DNA from: Polyangiaceae bacterium
GTDB lineage: Bacteria; Myxococcota_A; Polyangia; Polyangiales; Polyangiaceae
Direction: 5' to 3'
Assembly (NCBI GenBank): GCA_025936115.1
Contig: JAICTZ010000033.1
Location: 18,197-82,196, forward strand
Length of the DNA: 64,000 nt
Shown in pieces: positions 27,101-36,456 of this stretch. Position 1 is the stretch's first letter; the number at the start of each line of letters is the position of its first letter. Both the position numbers and the translations under genes were made by a program. Under the pieces are notes generated by a model. The model saw only the letters and a program-made list of their open reading frames with translations. It ran no database searches and was not told the origin of the DNA.

Positions 27101-29087
27101 CTCCTGGCGCGTGGCCGTCGAGGAGATCAACTACCGGCGCTTCTTCGACGTGAACGACCTGGCGGCCGTGCGCATGGAAACCGAAGCGGTGTTCGACCGC
27201 GCGCACGCGCTCGTCTTTCGCTTGATCGAGGAGAAGCGCGTGAACGCGCTGCGGCTCGACCACACGGACGGCCTCTACGATCCCTACGCCTATTTCGACG
27301 CGATTCAGCGACGTTTCGTGCCGAACGAGCCGGGAGAAAACGGCAGCCCCGACGACACCGCCCGCCCGCTGCCGCTGTTGGTCGAAAAAATCCTGGCTCG
27401 CGACGAGGTGCTGCCGGCAACCTGGCCCGTAGACGGCACGACGGGCTACGATTTCCTGGCGATCGTCGAGGGGCTCTGGGTCGATCCGGAAGCGGAAAGC
27501 GCCATGACGGCCGTGTACCGCGCCTTCACGGGCGATCAGGCGACCTTTCCCGAGCATGTCTATGCCGCCAAACGTCACGTGCTCGCGCACGTGCTCGTGA
27601 GCGAGATCAACATGCTCGCGACACGGCTCCAGCGCATCGCCATGGCGCACCGGAGCTACCGTGATTTCACGCTCCTCAGCCTCACGCGCGCCATCGAAGA
27701 GGTCGCGAGCGCGTTCCCCGTCTACCGGACGTACCTGCGCGATACGCCAGAACGGCAAGAACAAGACGAGCGGTTGATTCGCGCCGCCGTTCGCCTCGCG
27801 CGCCGGCGCAGCCCAGCGCTGAGCCCGAGCATCTTCGAATTCGTGGAGCGCCAGCTGCTCGGCCAGACGACGCCGACCGGGATCGAAATCGATCGGCGTG
27901 CCTTCGCCATGCCCTTTCAGCAGCTCACGGGGCCCATCATGGCCAAGGCGGTCGAGGATACCGCGTTTTATCGCTACACGCGGCTGATTTGCCTGAACGA
28001 GGTCGGCGGGAGTCCCGCGCGCTTCGGTCTCGACGCCGCGGCGTTTCACGCCAAGAACGAGGAGCGGGCACGGAGCTGGCCCTTCGCGATGCTCGCGACG
28101 TCGACGCACGACACCAAGCGCGGCGAGGACGCCGCCGCGCGCATCGCGGTGCTCTCCGAGATGCCGCGGATTTGGGCCAGCACGGTGCGGCGCTGGCGCG
28201 AGCTCACGCTGCCCGCGGGCACGGGCGACGCGGCGGGGCCCGAGCTCACGCACCTGTACGGGCTCTTTCAGGCGATCGTGGGAGCGTGGCCCTTCGGCTG
28301 GGACGGCCGTGCGGGACGCGACGAATTCAGGGATCGCGTGAAGGAGTACGCGCTCAAGGCCGCGCGCGAAGCGAAGACGCGCACCTCCTGGTTGAATCAA
28401 GACGGCGAGTACGAAGCCGCCGTCACGGCCTTCGTCGACCGCGCCTTCGCGGACGAGGCGTTCATCGAGCACGCGCGCGGCTTTTGCGCGCAAATCTCGG
28501 CATACGGCGCGAGCAACGCCCTCGCGCAATGCCTGCTCAAGTTGTGCTCGCCCGGCGTGCCCGACACCTACCAGGGCTGCGAGCTCTGGCAGCAGAGCTT
28601 CGTCGATCCCGACAACCGGCGGCCCGTGGACTTCGAACGGCGGCAAAGGGCGCTCACCGCGCTGCGCGCGCGCCTGAACGAGCGCGCGCCGCTCGCGCGC
28701 GAGTTACTCGAACGCTACGCGGACGGCGACATCAAGCTCTACGTCACGCACCTCGGGCTCGAGACCCGAAGGGCGCAGCCGGAGCTCTTCCTGCGCGGCG
28801 ACTACACGGCGTTGCCCGGCGGCGAGCACGTCGTGGCGTTCACACGTGGTTTCGAAGACGCGCGGCTCATTTGCGTCGTGCCGCGGCTCGTCTACACGCT
28901 GACGCGCGGCGAACGTCCCTGGGCTCTCGGTGACGTCTGGGGCGACGCCACGCTCGAGCTCCGTCACAGCGGCAACTACGTGAACGTCTTCACGGGCGCA
29001 CGACTTACGCTCTCTGGCACGGCCGCGCTTCGGGACCTCTTCGCCGAATTTCCAGTGGCGTTGCTCTTGCGGGAGGAGGCCACGTGA
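24129..29087 (+). CDS. treX-treY: Fusion of glycogen debranching enzyme (GlgX/TreX) and maltooligosyltrehalose synthase (TreY)
   Basis: The 1652-residue protein joins two GH13 enzymes. Residues 1 to about 700 are an isoamylase-type debrancher: N-terminal CBM48-like region, DVVYNHT near 270, VDGFRFDLA near 340, AEPWDVG near 380 and TAHDGFTLRD. From about 708 (LNATYRLQLHAGFRF) it is TreY: IDFVPNHMG near 795 and ALRLDHTDGLYDP near 1040. The debrancher releases linear maltooligosaccharides, and TreY converts their reducing end to a trehalosyl unit, so the fusion links supply and use. It is the first gene of the operon; the next gene overlaps its stop by GTGA with GGGAGGAGG upstream. Confidence 0.95.
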   Translation: MQVLPGSPHPLGATWDEDGTNFALFSAHAEAVELCLLSDDDTETRIQLKERTAYVWHAYVPGIPLGQRYAYRVYGPYDPARGHRFNPNVLLLDPYAKALDRVEDWSRGCFAYELDGSPEADLHPATKPALGAPRGVVINPTFDWEGDEPPNVPFRRTVIYEAHVRGFTKLHPEVPESLRGTYLGMAHPAIVRYLKELGVTAVELMPVHAFVDDKLLLDRGLRNYWGYNSIGFFAPDVRYRSSAELGGEVREFKQLVKTLHRAGIEVILDVVYNHTAEGNHLGPSLSFRGIDNATYYRLVENDKRYYFDTTGCGNTLNVRSPQVLALIMDSLRYWASEMHVDGFRFDLAAALARELHEVDQLSSFFTLIHQSPTLSRMKLIAEPWDVGNNGYQVGNFPVLWAEWNGRFRDTVRAFWRGEPGQLADMGYRLTGSSDLYESTGRPPTASVNLVTAHDGFTLRDLVSYDHKHNEANGEGNRDGSDGERSSNHGAEGPSDDPEVERRRAREQRNFLATLLLSQGTPMLVAGDEFSRSQRGNNNAYCQDNELSWLDWRLEAGQRALLDFTRRLLRIRAEHPALRRSKFFTGADVFGTRVRDLLWFNPDGQPTTAASWGNPEGRAVAMFLAGRGIDDIDETGRSLVDDNLLLLLNASEQSLDFTLPVETVEEPWELLVDTADDHAEENRRPGDKTTLLPHALKLFRSSSRVLRAGGALHRLNATYRLQLHAGFRFADAQAATPYLQELGATDVYTSPILRATPGSTHGYDVVDYGTLNPELGGEPAFSAWSDELKRRSMGLIIDFVPNHMGISGGQNSAWDDVLEHGPSSSCSEFFDIDWSPPRADLQNRVLLPMLDGQYGDVLERGDLAVVWEGGAIKLRYFDRRLPIAADTLGPLLCAAVGKSRLPEDDLARRELESIVVALGHLPPRTQLQPELRRERQRETQVIRRRLATLVSESGAVRAGLDEALVELNGTRGVSASFDGLERLVSSQSYRLASWRVAVEEINYRRFFDVNDLAAVRMETEAVFDRAHALVFRLIEEKRVNALRLDHTDGLYDPYAYFDAIQRRFVPNEPGENGSPDDTARPLPLLVEKILARDEVLPATWPVDGTTGYDFLAIVEGLWVDPEAESAMTAVYRAFTGDQATFPEHVYAAKRHVLAHVLVSEINMLATRLQRIAMAHRSYRDFTLLSLTRAIEEVASAFPVYRTYLRDTPERQEQDERLIRAAVRLARRRSPALSPSIFEFVERQLLGQTTPTGIEIDRRAFAMPFQQLTGPIMAKAVEDTAFYRYTRLICLNEVGGSPARFGLDAAAFHAKNEERARSWPFAMLATSTHDTKRGEDAAARIAVLSEMPRIWASTVRRWRELTLPAGTGDAAGPELTHLYGLFQAIVGAWPFGWDGRAGRDEFRDRVKEYALKAAREAKTRTSWLNQDGEYEAAVTAFVDRAFADEAFIEHARGFCAQISAYGASNALAQCLLKLCSPGVPDTYQGCELWQQSFVDPDNRRPVDFERRQRALTALRARLNERAPLARELLERYADGDIKLYVTHLGLETRRAQPELFLRGDYTALPGGEHVVAFTRGFEDARLICVVPRLVYTLTRGERPWALGDVWGDATLELRHSGNYVNVFTGARLTLSGTAALRDLFAEFPVALLLREEAT

Positions 29088-30892
29088 CGGCGGAAATCCC
29101 GGAGCTTGGCGCGCGCGTTTGCGGCAACGCCACGCGTTTCGGAGCGTTCACGGATGCGGGACGCGCGCTCGTGCGCTTCTACGACGCGAGCGATCGACCG
29201 CTCCAGGACGTGCCACTCGTCGCGACGGGCGACGGCTATTTCACGGCCGAGGTAGCAGGCGTCGGACACGGCGCGCTCTACCGCTTCGTGCTCGACGGCG
29301 AACGCGCGCTGCCCGATCCGTACGCCCGCGCGCTGCCGCACGGTGTGCACGGGCCGGCCATGGTCGTCGAGAGCCGACACGATTGGCGCTTTCCGCGCAT
29401 GCCGCGGCCACGGCACGCGCACGTGATCTACGAGCTACACGTGGGCACCTTCACGCCCGAGGGCACGTACGCCGCGGCCGCGACGCGACTCGAGCACCTC
29501 GCGGCGCTCGGCGTGACGACGCTCGAGCTCATGCCGCTCTCGTCGTTCGCGGGCCGGCGCGGCTGGGGCTACGACGGAGTCGCTCATTTTGCTCCACACG
29601 CCGCCTACGGCACCCCCGACGAGCTGCGCGAGTTCGTCGATCGCATCCACGAGCACGGCCTCTCGGTGCTGCTCGACGTCGTCTACAACCACTTCGGGCC
29701 GGCCGGCAATTACCTCCCGGCCTACAGCCGCCGCTACTTCACGCGCGAGACGCCGACCGCCTGGGGCGACGCCCCCGACTTCAGCGAGCCCGCGCTGCGC
29801 CGCTACGTGCTGGACAACGCGCGCTACTGGCTCGACGAATTTCGCTTCGACGGCCTCAGGCTCGACGCGACGCACAGCATCTTCGATCCCTCACCCGAGC
29901 ACGTGCTCCACGAGCTCGCCCACGTGCTCGGCGCGCACACGCCCAAGCCGTGGCTCGCCGCCGAGGACGAGCGCAACACCCCGGAGCTCGTGCGCGAGCA
30001 CGGACTCGACGCCATTTGGGCGGACGACTTTCATCATCAAGTGCACGTGACCTTGACCGGCGAGCGCGACGGCTATTACGGGGCGTACACGCCGGGGGCC
30101 GCGGACGTCGCGCGAGCCATTACGGAAGGTTGGCTGTATACGGGGCAGATCTTCCCGCCGTCGGGCAAGCCGCGCGGAGCGTCCGCGCGGGAACTTCCGG
30201 CCGAAAGCCTCGTCTACTGCCTCCAAAATCACGATCAGATCGGCAATCGCGCGCTCGGTGAACGGCTGTCGCAGCTCACCCGCCCTCCGGCCTACCGTGC
30301 GGCCTACGTGCTCTTGCTCGTGCTGCCGACGACGCCGCTCCTGTTCATGGGCGACGAGTGGGCGGCGAGTAGCCCATTCTTCTACTTCACCGATCACGAC
30401 GCCGAGCTCGGGACGCTGATCGCCACCGGACGCCGGCGCGAATTCGAGCGCTTCGCCGCCTTCACCGATCCGAGCGCGCGCGAGCGGATCCCCGATCCGC
30501 AGGCGGACGCGACGTTCGAGCGCTCGCGGCTGCGTTGGGACGAGCGGCACGAGGGCGAACATGCGACGACGCTCGCGCTCGTGCGCGCGGCGCTTGCCCT
30601 GCGGCAGAGCGATCCCGTGTTGCGCGAGCCGAGCGAGGGCCGGCTCGAAGCCGTGGCGGATGGCGAGGTCGTCGTCGTGCGACGCTGGCTCGACGGGGCC
30701 GAGCGCGTCGTGCTCGCGAATTTGGGCGACGCGCCGCGGCCGCTCGCTGATTTCAGGGTATACAGGGAGCTCGGGGAAGCGCGTTGTCTACTCGCAAGCA
30801 CGCCGAGCCCGCCGGAGGGAACGCTAGCAGCGTGGACGACTGCGGTGTTCGGCGGGGCAGGCCCCGAAAAGAACAGGAGCGCTGGTGGTTGA
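29084..30892 (+). CDS. treZ: Maltooligosyltrehalose trehalohydrolase
   Basis: The 602-residue GH13 enzyme hydrolyses the terminal maltooligosyltrehalose bond to free trehalose, completing the TreY route. It has an N-terminal Ig/CBM48-like domain, then LDVVYNHFGPAGNYL near 199, GLRLDATHSI near 257 with the nucleophile Asp, AAEDERN near 292 and LQNHDQIGNR near 380 with the transition-state Asp. The length and the characteristic HDQIGNRALGERL block fit TreZ rather than GlgB. The GTG start overlaps the treXY stop, indicating coupling. Confidence 0.95.
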   Translation: MTAEIPELGARVCGNATRFGAFTDAGRALVRFYDASDRPLQDVPLVATGDGYFTAEVAGVGHGALYRFVLDGERALPDPYARALPHGVHGPAMVVESRHDWRFPRMPRPRHAHVIYELHVGTFTPEGTYAAAATRLEHLAALGVTTLELMPLSSFAGRRGWGYDGVAHFAPHAAYGTPDELREFVDRIHEHGLSVLLDVVYNHFGPAGNYLPAYSRRYFTRETPTAWGDAPDFSEPALRRYVLDNARYWLDEFRFDGLRLDATHSIFDPSPEHVLHELAHVLGAHTPKPWLAAEDERNTPELVREHGLDAIWADDFHHQVHVTLTGERDGYYGAYTPGAADVARAITEGWLYTGQIFPPSGKPRGASARELPAESLVYCLQNHDQIGNRALGERLSQLTRPPAYRAAYVLLLVLPTTPLLFMGDEWAASSPFFYFTDHDAELGTLIATGRRREFERFAAFTDPSARERIPDPQADATFERSRLRWDERHEGEHATTLALVRAALALRQSDPVLREPSEGRLEAVADGEVVVVRRWLDGAERVVLANLGDAPRPLADFRVYRELGEARCLLASTPSPPEGTLAAWTTAVFGGAGPEKNRSAGG

Positions 30893-33149
30893 AGTAGGTG
30901 AAGCGAACGGGCAACGCGGACGCGTGCTTTTGGTGTCGAACCGGCTCCCGGTGTCGATCACGCCGAATTCCGAGCCGCTCCTCGTGCGGCCGAGCCCCGG
31001 CGGGCTAGCGACCGGGCTCCGCAGCGTGCACGCGAGCGGCTCGAGCGCGTGGATCGGCTGGCCCGGCGTGAACACGGAACCCGGGCCGGAACGCGAACGC
31101 ATCGAGCGCGCGCTGCCGTCGAACGTGGTGCCCGTGCACTTCACGAGCGAGGAGATGACGCGCTTTTACGACGGCATCGCCAACGGCGTCATCTGGCCGC
31201 TGTTTCACTACTTGCTCGACCGCGTGCCCGGCGACATTCGCGACTGGGACGCCTACGAAAGCGCGAACCAGCGCTTTGCCGACGCCGTCGCCAAAGAGGC
31301 CCGCCCCGACGATCTCATCTGGGTGCAGGACTACCACCTCTTGCTCCTGCCGGCGCTGCTACGCGATCGGTTGCCGCGCGCGCGCATCGGTTTCTTTTTG
31401 CATATCCCCTTCCCCTCGTCCGAGGTCTTTCGCATCTTGCCCTACCGCGAGGCGGTGCTCCAAGGCTTGCTCGGCGCCGATCTGATCGGTTTTCATACCT
31501 TCAACGATCAACGCCACTTCTCGGCCGCGCTCCTCAGCGTGCTCGGCTTCGACGCCGAGCTCGATCGCGTCGAGGTCGAAGGGCGCAGCGTGCGACTGCA
31601 CGTCTTTCCCATGGGGGTCGACGCCGACGGCTTTGCCGCGCTCGCCCGTGAGCCCGCGATCCTCAAGGCGAGTCGCGAGCTCCGCGCAGCGCACGCCGCC
31701 GACAAGCTCTTGCTCGGCATCGATCGACTCGATTACACCAAGGGGCTCACGCGGAAATTCCTCGCCATCGAGCGCCTGCTCGAGCGCTCCCCGCAGTACC
31801 GCAGCAAAATCATGCTGCTCCAGGTCGCCGTGCCGTCGCGCGAAAACGTCAGCGCCTACCGCGAGCTCAAGCGGGAAATCGAAGAGATCGCCGGGCGCAT
31901 CAACGGCGCACACGCGACGCTGCACAGCGCGCCCATCCACTACGTCTACGATTCCGTCGACCAGCACGAGCTCGTCGCAAGCTACACGGCCGCCGACGTG
32001 ATGCTCGTGACGCCGCTGCGTGACGGCATGAATCTCGTGGCCAAGGAGTACGTCGCCTCGCGCGTCGACGGCGACGGGGTGCTCGTCTTAAGCGAATTCG
32101 CCGGCGCGGCCAGCGAGCTCGCCGATGCCCTCGTCGTCAATCCCTACGACGTCGCGGCCATCGCGGGCGCGATCGAGCGCGCGCTCGAAATGGACGAGCC
32201 CGAGCGGCGGCGCCGCATGCGACGGCTGCGTGAAAAGGTGGACGCGCGGCCGGTCGATCTGTGGGCGAGCTCATTTTTGTCGGCGCTCAAGCTCGAGCCG
32301 ACGAGCCTCGGGCCCGCCGATCTGCGCCGGCGTCCCGAACAGGTGCTGGCGCTCGCCGACGAAATGGCCGAGCGGCCCGAGCTCGTGTTCGCGCTCGACT
32401 ATGACGGCACGCTCGTGCCGATCAGCTCGACCCCGGACGGCGCCGTACCCGGCGCGGAGTTGCTCGAGTTACTCGCGTCGCTCGCGGCGTGCCCCGGCGT
32501 CAAGGTCGCCGTCGTGAGCGGTCGCACGCTCGAGTCGCTCGCGCGCTTCGTCGGTGATTTGCCGCTCGCGCTCGTGGCCGAGCACGGCGTCTGGTCGCGG
32601 CAGTGGGGCGGCGACTGGATACGTCATGTCGAGGACCTGTCGCACGCTTGGCGCGCGCCGGTCCTCGCCATGCTCGAAGAGTACTGCTCGCGCACGCCCG
32701 GTTCCTTCGTGGAACAGAAGACGGCGGGGCTCGCGTGGCACTACCGGAACGCCGACCGACAGCTCGGCGCCGCGCGCGCGAGAGAGCTCCGGCTGAACCT
32801 GGTTCAAATCCTCGCGCGCCAGCCGGCGTCCGTGATCGGCGGCCGCAAGGTGGTCGAAGTCCGGCCGCAAGATACCGACAAGGGCGTCGCGCTCAAGCGG
32901 CTCCTGGCGGACATACCCGGCGACCCGACCGTAGTGGCGATGGGCGACGACCGCAGCGACGAGGAGCTCTTCCGCGCCGCGGCCCCGAGCCCCTATACTT
33001 TTGCGGCGAGCGTGCTGCCCACGCACGCGCACTATCGTGTCGACGGGCCATCCGCCGTGCGCGCGCTCCTCGCTCGCTTCGTCGAGCGGCGGCGCGAGCG
33101 TGCGGCGAACGGCACGGCATTTCCCCACCTGGAGGGCGCCCTCACATGA
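30885..33149 (+). CDS. otsA-otsB: Fusion of trehalose-6-phosphate synthase and trehalose-6-phosphate phosphatase
   Basis: Residues 1 to about 470 are a GT20 synthase: LVSNRLPVS, the PGGLATGL loop, WVQDYHLLLLP, GFFLHIPFPSSEVFR, GIDRLDYTKGL and PLRDGMNLVAKEYVA. Residues from about 490 are a HAD phosphatase: FALDYDGTLVPI near 500, VVSGRTLESL, and MGDDRSDEELF near 686. It makes trehalose from UDP- or ADP-glucose and glucose 6-phosphate and dephosphorylates it in one polypeptide. The GTG start (30885) overlaps treZ by 8 bp. Bacterial OtsA and OtsB are usually separate, so the fusion resembles the plant/yeast layout. Confidence 0.94.
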   Translation: MVEVGEANGQRGRVLLVSNRLPVSITPNSEPLLVRPSPGGLATGLRSVHASGSSAWIGWPGVNTEPGPERERIERALPSNVVPVHFTSEEMTRFYDGIANGVIWPLFHYLLDRVPGDIRDWDAYESANQRFADAVAKEARPDDLIWVQDYHLLLLPALLRDRLPRARIGFFLHIPFPSSEVFRILPYREAVLQGLLGADLIGFHTFNDQRHFSAALLSVLGFDAELDRVEVEGRSVRLHVFPMGVDADGFAALAREPAILKASRELRAAHAADKLLLGIDRLDYTKGLTRKFLAIERLLERSPQYRSKIMLLQVAVPSRENVSAYRELKREIEEIAGRINGAHATLHSAPIHYVYDSVDQHELVASYTAADVMLVTPLRDGMNLVAKEYVASRVDGDGVLVLSEFAGAASELADALVVNPYDVAAIAGAIERALEMDEPERRRRMRRLREKVDARPVDLWASSFLSALKLEPTSLGPADLRRRPEQVLALADEMAERPELVFALDYDGTLVPISSTPDGAVPGAELLELLASLAACPGVKVAVVSGRTLESLARFVGDLPLALVAEHGVWSRQWGGDWIRHVEDLSHAWRAPVLAMLEEYCSRTPGSFVEQKTAGLAWHYRNADRQLGAARARELRLNLVQILARQPASVIGGRKVVEVRPQDTDKGVALKRLLADIPGDPTVVAMGDDRSDEELFRAAAPSPYTFAASVLPTHAHYRVDGPSAVRALLARFVERRRERAANGTAFPHLEGALT

Positions 33150-36100
33150 AACGCGAAGCGCTCTGGTACAAAGAAGCAATCCTTTACGAGCTCCGCGTCC
33201 GCTCCTTTTACGACTGCAACGGCGACGGGACCGGGGATCTCGAAGGGCTGATCCAGAAGCTCGATTACCTCCAAGATTTGGGGGTGACGGCGCTCTGGCT
33301 CTTGCCAGTGTATCCGTCGCCGATGCGGGACGACGGCTACGACATCGCCGACTACATGACGGTCGATCGTTCGGTCGGCACGCTCGACGACTTTCGCCGC
33401 CTGCTCGACGCCGCGCACGAGCGCGGGCTCAAGGTGATCACCGAGCTCGTCTTGAACCACACCTCCGACGCGCACCCGTGGTTCCAGCGCGCGCGCCGCG
33501 CCCCCAAGGGCTCGAATTTCCGCGATTTCTACGTCTGGAGCGACGATCCCAAACAGTGGTCGAGCGCGCGCATCATCTTCCAAGATTTCGAAACCTCGAA
33601 CTGGACCTGGGACTCCGTGGCGAACGCCTACTACTGGCATCGCTTCTTCTCGCACCAGCCCGACCTCAACTTCGACCATCCCGAGGTCCGCGAGGCGATG
33701 CTGCGCGTCGTCGACCACTGGTTCGAGCTCGGCGTCGACGGCATGCGCCTCGACGCAGTGCCCTACCTCTTCGAACGCGAAGGCACGACTTGCGAGAACT
33801 TGCCGGAGACGCATTCCTTCCTGAAGCAGCTCCGCGCCCACATCGACTCGAAGTTCGAAGGCCGCATGCTGCTCGCCGAGGCCAATCAGTGGCCGGAGGA
33901 CGCGGCCGCTTACTTCGGTGCCGGGGACGAATGCCACATGGCGTTCCACTTTCCCATCATGCCGCGCCTGTTCATGGCGCTGCGCATGGAGGACAGCTAC
34001 CCGATCGCCGACATCCTCGAGCAGACGCCCGTGATCCCCGAGTCGTGCCAGTGGGCGATTTTTCTGCGTAACCACGACGAGCTCACGCTCGAAATGGTCA
34101 CGGAGGAAGAGCGCGACTACATGGTGCAGCGTTACGCGCGCGATCGGCAAACGCGCATCAATTTGGGCATTCGCCGTCGTCTCGCGCCGCTCCTGCAAAA
34201 TGACCGCCGCAGCATCGAGCTCATGAACGCGCTCTTGCTCTCGATGCCAGGCGCGCCCGTCATCTACTACGGCGACGAGATCGGGATGGGCGACAACGCC
34301 TACCTCGGCGATCGCAACGGCGTGCGCACGCCCATGCAGTGGAGCCCGGATCGTAACGGTGGCTTTTCACGTGCCAACCCGCAACGACTGATCTTACCGA
34401 CTATCATCGATCCCGAGTACAGCTACGAGACCGTCAACGTCGAGGTGCAACAGAGCAACTCGAGCTCGCTGCTCTGGTGGATGAAGCGCGCGATCGCCCT
34501 GCGCAAGCAACACCCGACCTTCGCCCGCGGCAGCCTGCGCATCCTCGCCCCTGAAAATCGCAAGGTGCTCGCCTTCGTGCGCGAAGATCCGCAAGAGACC
34601 CTGCTCGTCGTGATGAATCTGTCGCGCGCGCCGCAGTGGGTGGAGCTCGAGCTCACGGAGTTCAAGGGCGTGCGTCCGCTCGAGCTCTTCGGCAACATCG
34701 ACTTCCCGGCGATTTCCGAGCGGCCCTACCTGCTCACGCTCGCCGGGCACGACGTGTTCTGGTTCTCGCTGTCTCGCGCCGTGCAAAGCAAACATGCCGA
34801 GCCGCCGAGCCTCCCCTTCACGGCGCCGGTGCTCGAGCGCCAGAGCATGGAGCCGCAAGTGTTGCTCCGGCCGGGCTCCCCGCTCGAGAGCACGCTGCTC
34901 CACTACATGCCGCTCCAGCGCTGGTTCCGCAACAAGGCGCGCCGGCTCGTGCGAGCACGCCTGTTCGACGCGGTCGCGCTGCCGGGCAATAGCGAACTAT
35001 TCCTCGTGTTCGTCGAGACGTCTTTCGACGAAGGCGAGCCGGAGATCTACGTGCTGCCCATTGCGTTCGAGCAGAGCGAGACCCAGCCGAACGGCGGGCT
35101 GCTCGGCCTGCGTTCTCCCTCCAACCCGGCGACGGTGATGTGGATCGTCGACGCCGCGGGCCAGGGCCGCGTCGGGCAATCGCTCCACGGTCTCGCGGCT
35201 GGGGAGCACGTCCTGAGCGGCTCGGTCGTCGAGCTCACGGGCATCCGCACGGCCGCGATCCCGTCGGCGGAGCCGGCCGTCAATTCGTCGCGCGCCCTCG
35301 GTGCCGAACAGAGCAACAGCTCGTTCCGCATCGGCCAGGACTTCGCCGGAAAGCTCATGCGCAAGCTCGACGAGGGCACGTCGCTCGAGGTTCGCGTGCT
35401 CGAGCACCTGTCACGCGCGCCCATGAAGCCGCGCGTGCCCGATCTCATCGCGCGCATCGACGTCGATTTGCGGCGCGGCAGCCCCTCGACGCTCTGGCTG
35501 TCGGAAACGTACGTGCAGAACGAAGGCGATGCGTGGGGCGTCACGGTCGACGCCGTGCAGCGCTTTTACGAGCGGGTGCTGAGCACCCACCGCGAGGAGG
35601 AGCCCGTGTTGCCGCCCACCGGCAGCGCCCAGCTCGTCCTCGAACCGCCGCCGCTCGTCAACGACCTGCTCGCCGAGCATTTACCGCTCGTGAAGCTGCT
35701 CGGGACGCGAACGGCCGAGCTTCACGTCTCCTTGGCGCACGACCTGGTGCACACCGCCTTCGCTCCCAGGCCGCACACTGCGCTGTCCCAACGCTCATTT
35801 TATCAGTCGCTCCGCAACTTGAACGCGCGCACTTTCGACAAACTGGGGTCCGCCGTGCTCACGCCCGAAGCACGCGAGCTCGCCGAGCGTCTGCGCGGAA
35901 AAAAGCGCGAGCTCAGCCGGCGCATCGATCGGCTGCTCACGACGCGGCTCGGCGGCCGCCTCATGCGCGTGCACGGCGACTACCACCTCGGCCAAGTGCT
36001 CTACACCGGACGCGACTTTTACATCGTCGATTTCGAGGGCGAACCCGCGCGGAGCCGCTCTGATCGGGAACGGCTGCGCTCTCCGCTCGCTGACATCGCC

Positions 36101-36424
36101 GGCATGCTGCGCTCGTTCCACTATGCCGCCTTCGGCGCGCTCACGGGTGAGCTCTCCGGCAGCCAGGTGCGCGAAACGGACCGCGCCGTACTCACGCGCT
36201 GGGCGTCGTTCCACGAGCGCTGGGCGAGCGTGACGTTCCTCGGCGCCTACCTCGCGGGCATGGCGGCGACGGACTTGTTGCCGCCGGCCGGCAGCGAGCT
36301 GGATCTCGAGCTCGAGGTGCACTTGCTCGAAAAGGCGCTGTACGAGGTCGGCTACGAGCTCGACGCGCGACCGCGCTGGGTCGAGCTACCGCTGCGCGGG
36401 CTTTTGGACGTGCTCGGCGACTGA
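33146..36424 (+). CDS. treS-mak: Fusion of trehalose synthase (TreS) and maltokinase (Pep2)
   Basis: The 1092-residue protein begins MKREALWYKEAILYEL at the ATGA overlap with otsAB. Residues to about 550 are GH13 TreS, which interconverts maltose and trehalose: ELVLNHTSDAHPWF near 103, DGMRLDAVPYLFEREG near 199, LLAEANQW near 248, LRNHDEL. From about 570 it is maltokinase, with HGDYHLGQVL near 943 and YIVDFEGEPARSR near 960 as phosphotransferase catalytic segments. Maltose 1-phosphate normally feeds GlgE; no glgE or glgB is in the window, so its use must be elsewhere. This fusion is known in other bacteria. Confidence 0.94.
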   Translation: MKREALWYKEAILYELRVRSFYDCNGDGTGDLEGLIQKLDYLQDLGVTALWLLPVYPSPMRDDGYDIADYMTVDRSVGTLDDFRRLLDAAHERGLKVITELVLNHTSDAHPWFQRARRAPKGSNFRDFYVWSDDPKQWSSARIIFQDFETSNWTWDSVANAYYWHRFFSHQPDLNFDHPEVREAMLRVVDHWFELGVDGMRLDAVPYLFEREGTTCENLPETHSFLKQLRAHIDSKFEGRMLLAEANQWPEDAAAYFGAGDECHMAFHFPIMPRLFMALRMEDSYPIADILEQTPVIPESCQWAIFLRNHDELTLEMVTEEERDYMVQRYARDRQTRINLGIRRRLAPLLQNDRRSIELMNALLLSMPGAPVIYYGDEIGMGDNAYLGDRNGVRTPMQWSPDRNGGFSRANPQRLILPTIIDPEYSYETVNVEVQQSNSSSLLWWMKRAIALRKQHPTFARGSLRILAPENRKVLAFVREDPQETLLVVMNLSRAPQWVELELTEFKGVRPLELFGNIDFPAISERPYLLTLAGHDVFWFSLSRAVQSKHAEPPSLPFTAPVLERQSMEPQVLLRPGSPLESTLLHYMPLQRWFRNKARRLVRARLFDAVALPGNSELFLVFVETSFDEGEPEIYVLPIAFEQSETQPNGGLLGLRSPSNPATVMWIVDAAGQGRVGQSLHGLAAGEHVLSGSVVELTGIRTAAIPSAEPAVNSSRALGAEQSNSSFRIGQDFAGKLMRKLDEGTSLEVRVLEHLSRAPMKPRVPDLIARIDVDLRRGSPSTLWLSETYVQNEGDAWGVTVDAVQRFYERVLSTHREEEPVLPPTGSAQLVLEPPPLVNDLLAEHLPLVKLLGTRTAELHVSLAHDLVHTAFAPRPHTALSQRSFYQSLRNLNARTFDKLGSAVLTPEARELAERLRGKKRELSRRIDRLLTTRLGGRLMRVHGDYHLGQVLYTGRDFYIVDFEGEPARSRSDRERLRSPLADIAGMLRSFHYAAFGALTGELSGSQVRETDRAVLTRWASFHERWASVTFLGAYLAGMAATDLLPPAGSELDLELEVHLLEKALYEVGYELDARPRWVELPLRGLLDVLGD

Positions 36425-36456
36425 GCCGACTCGAACCCTGCCGGAGGAGATTCGTC

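Noticed and set aside
24444..28646. Long minus-strand frames opposite the trehalose genes
   Set aside because: They are antisense shadows of GC-rich codons; the plus strand carries full GH13 motifs.
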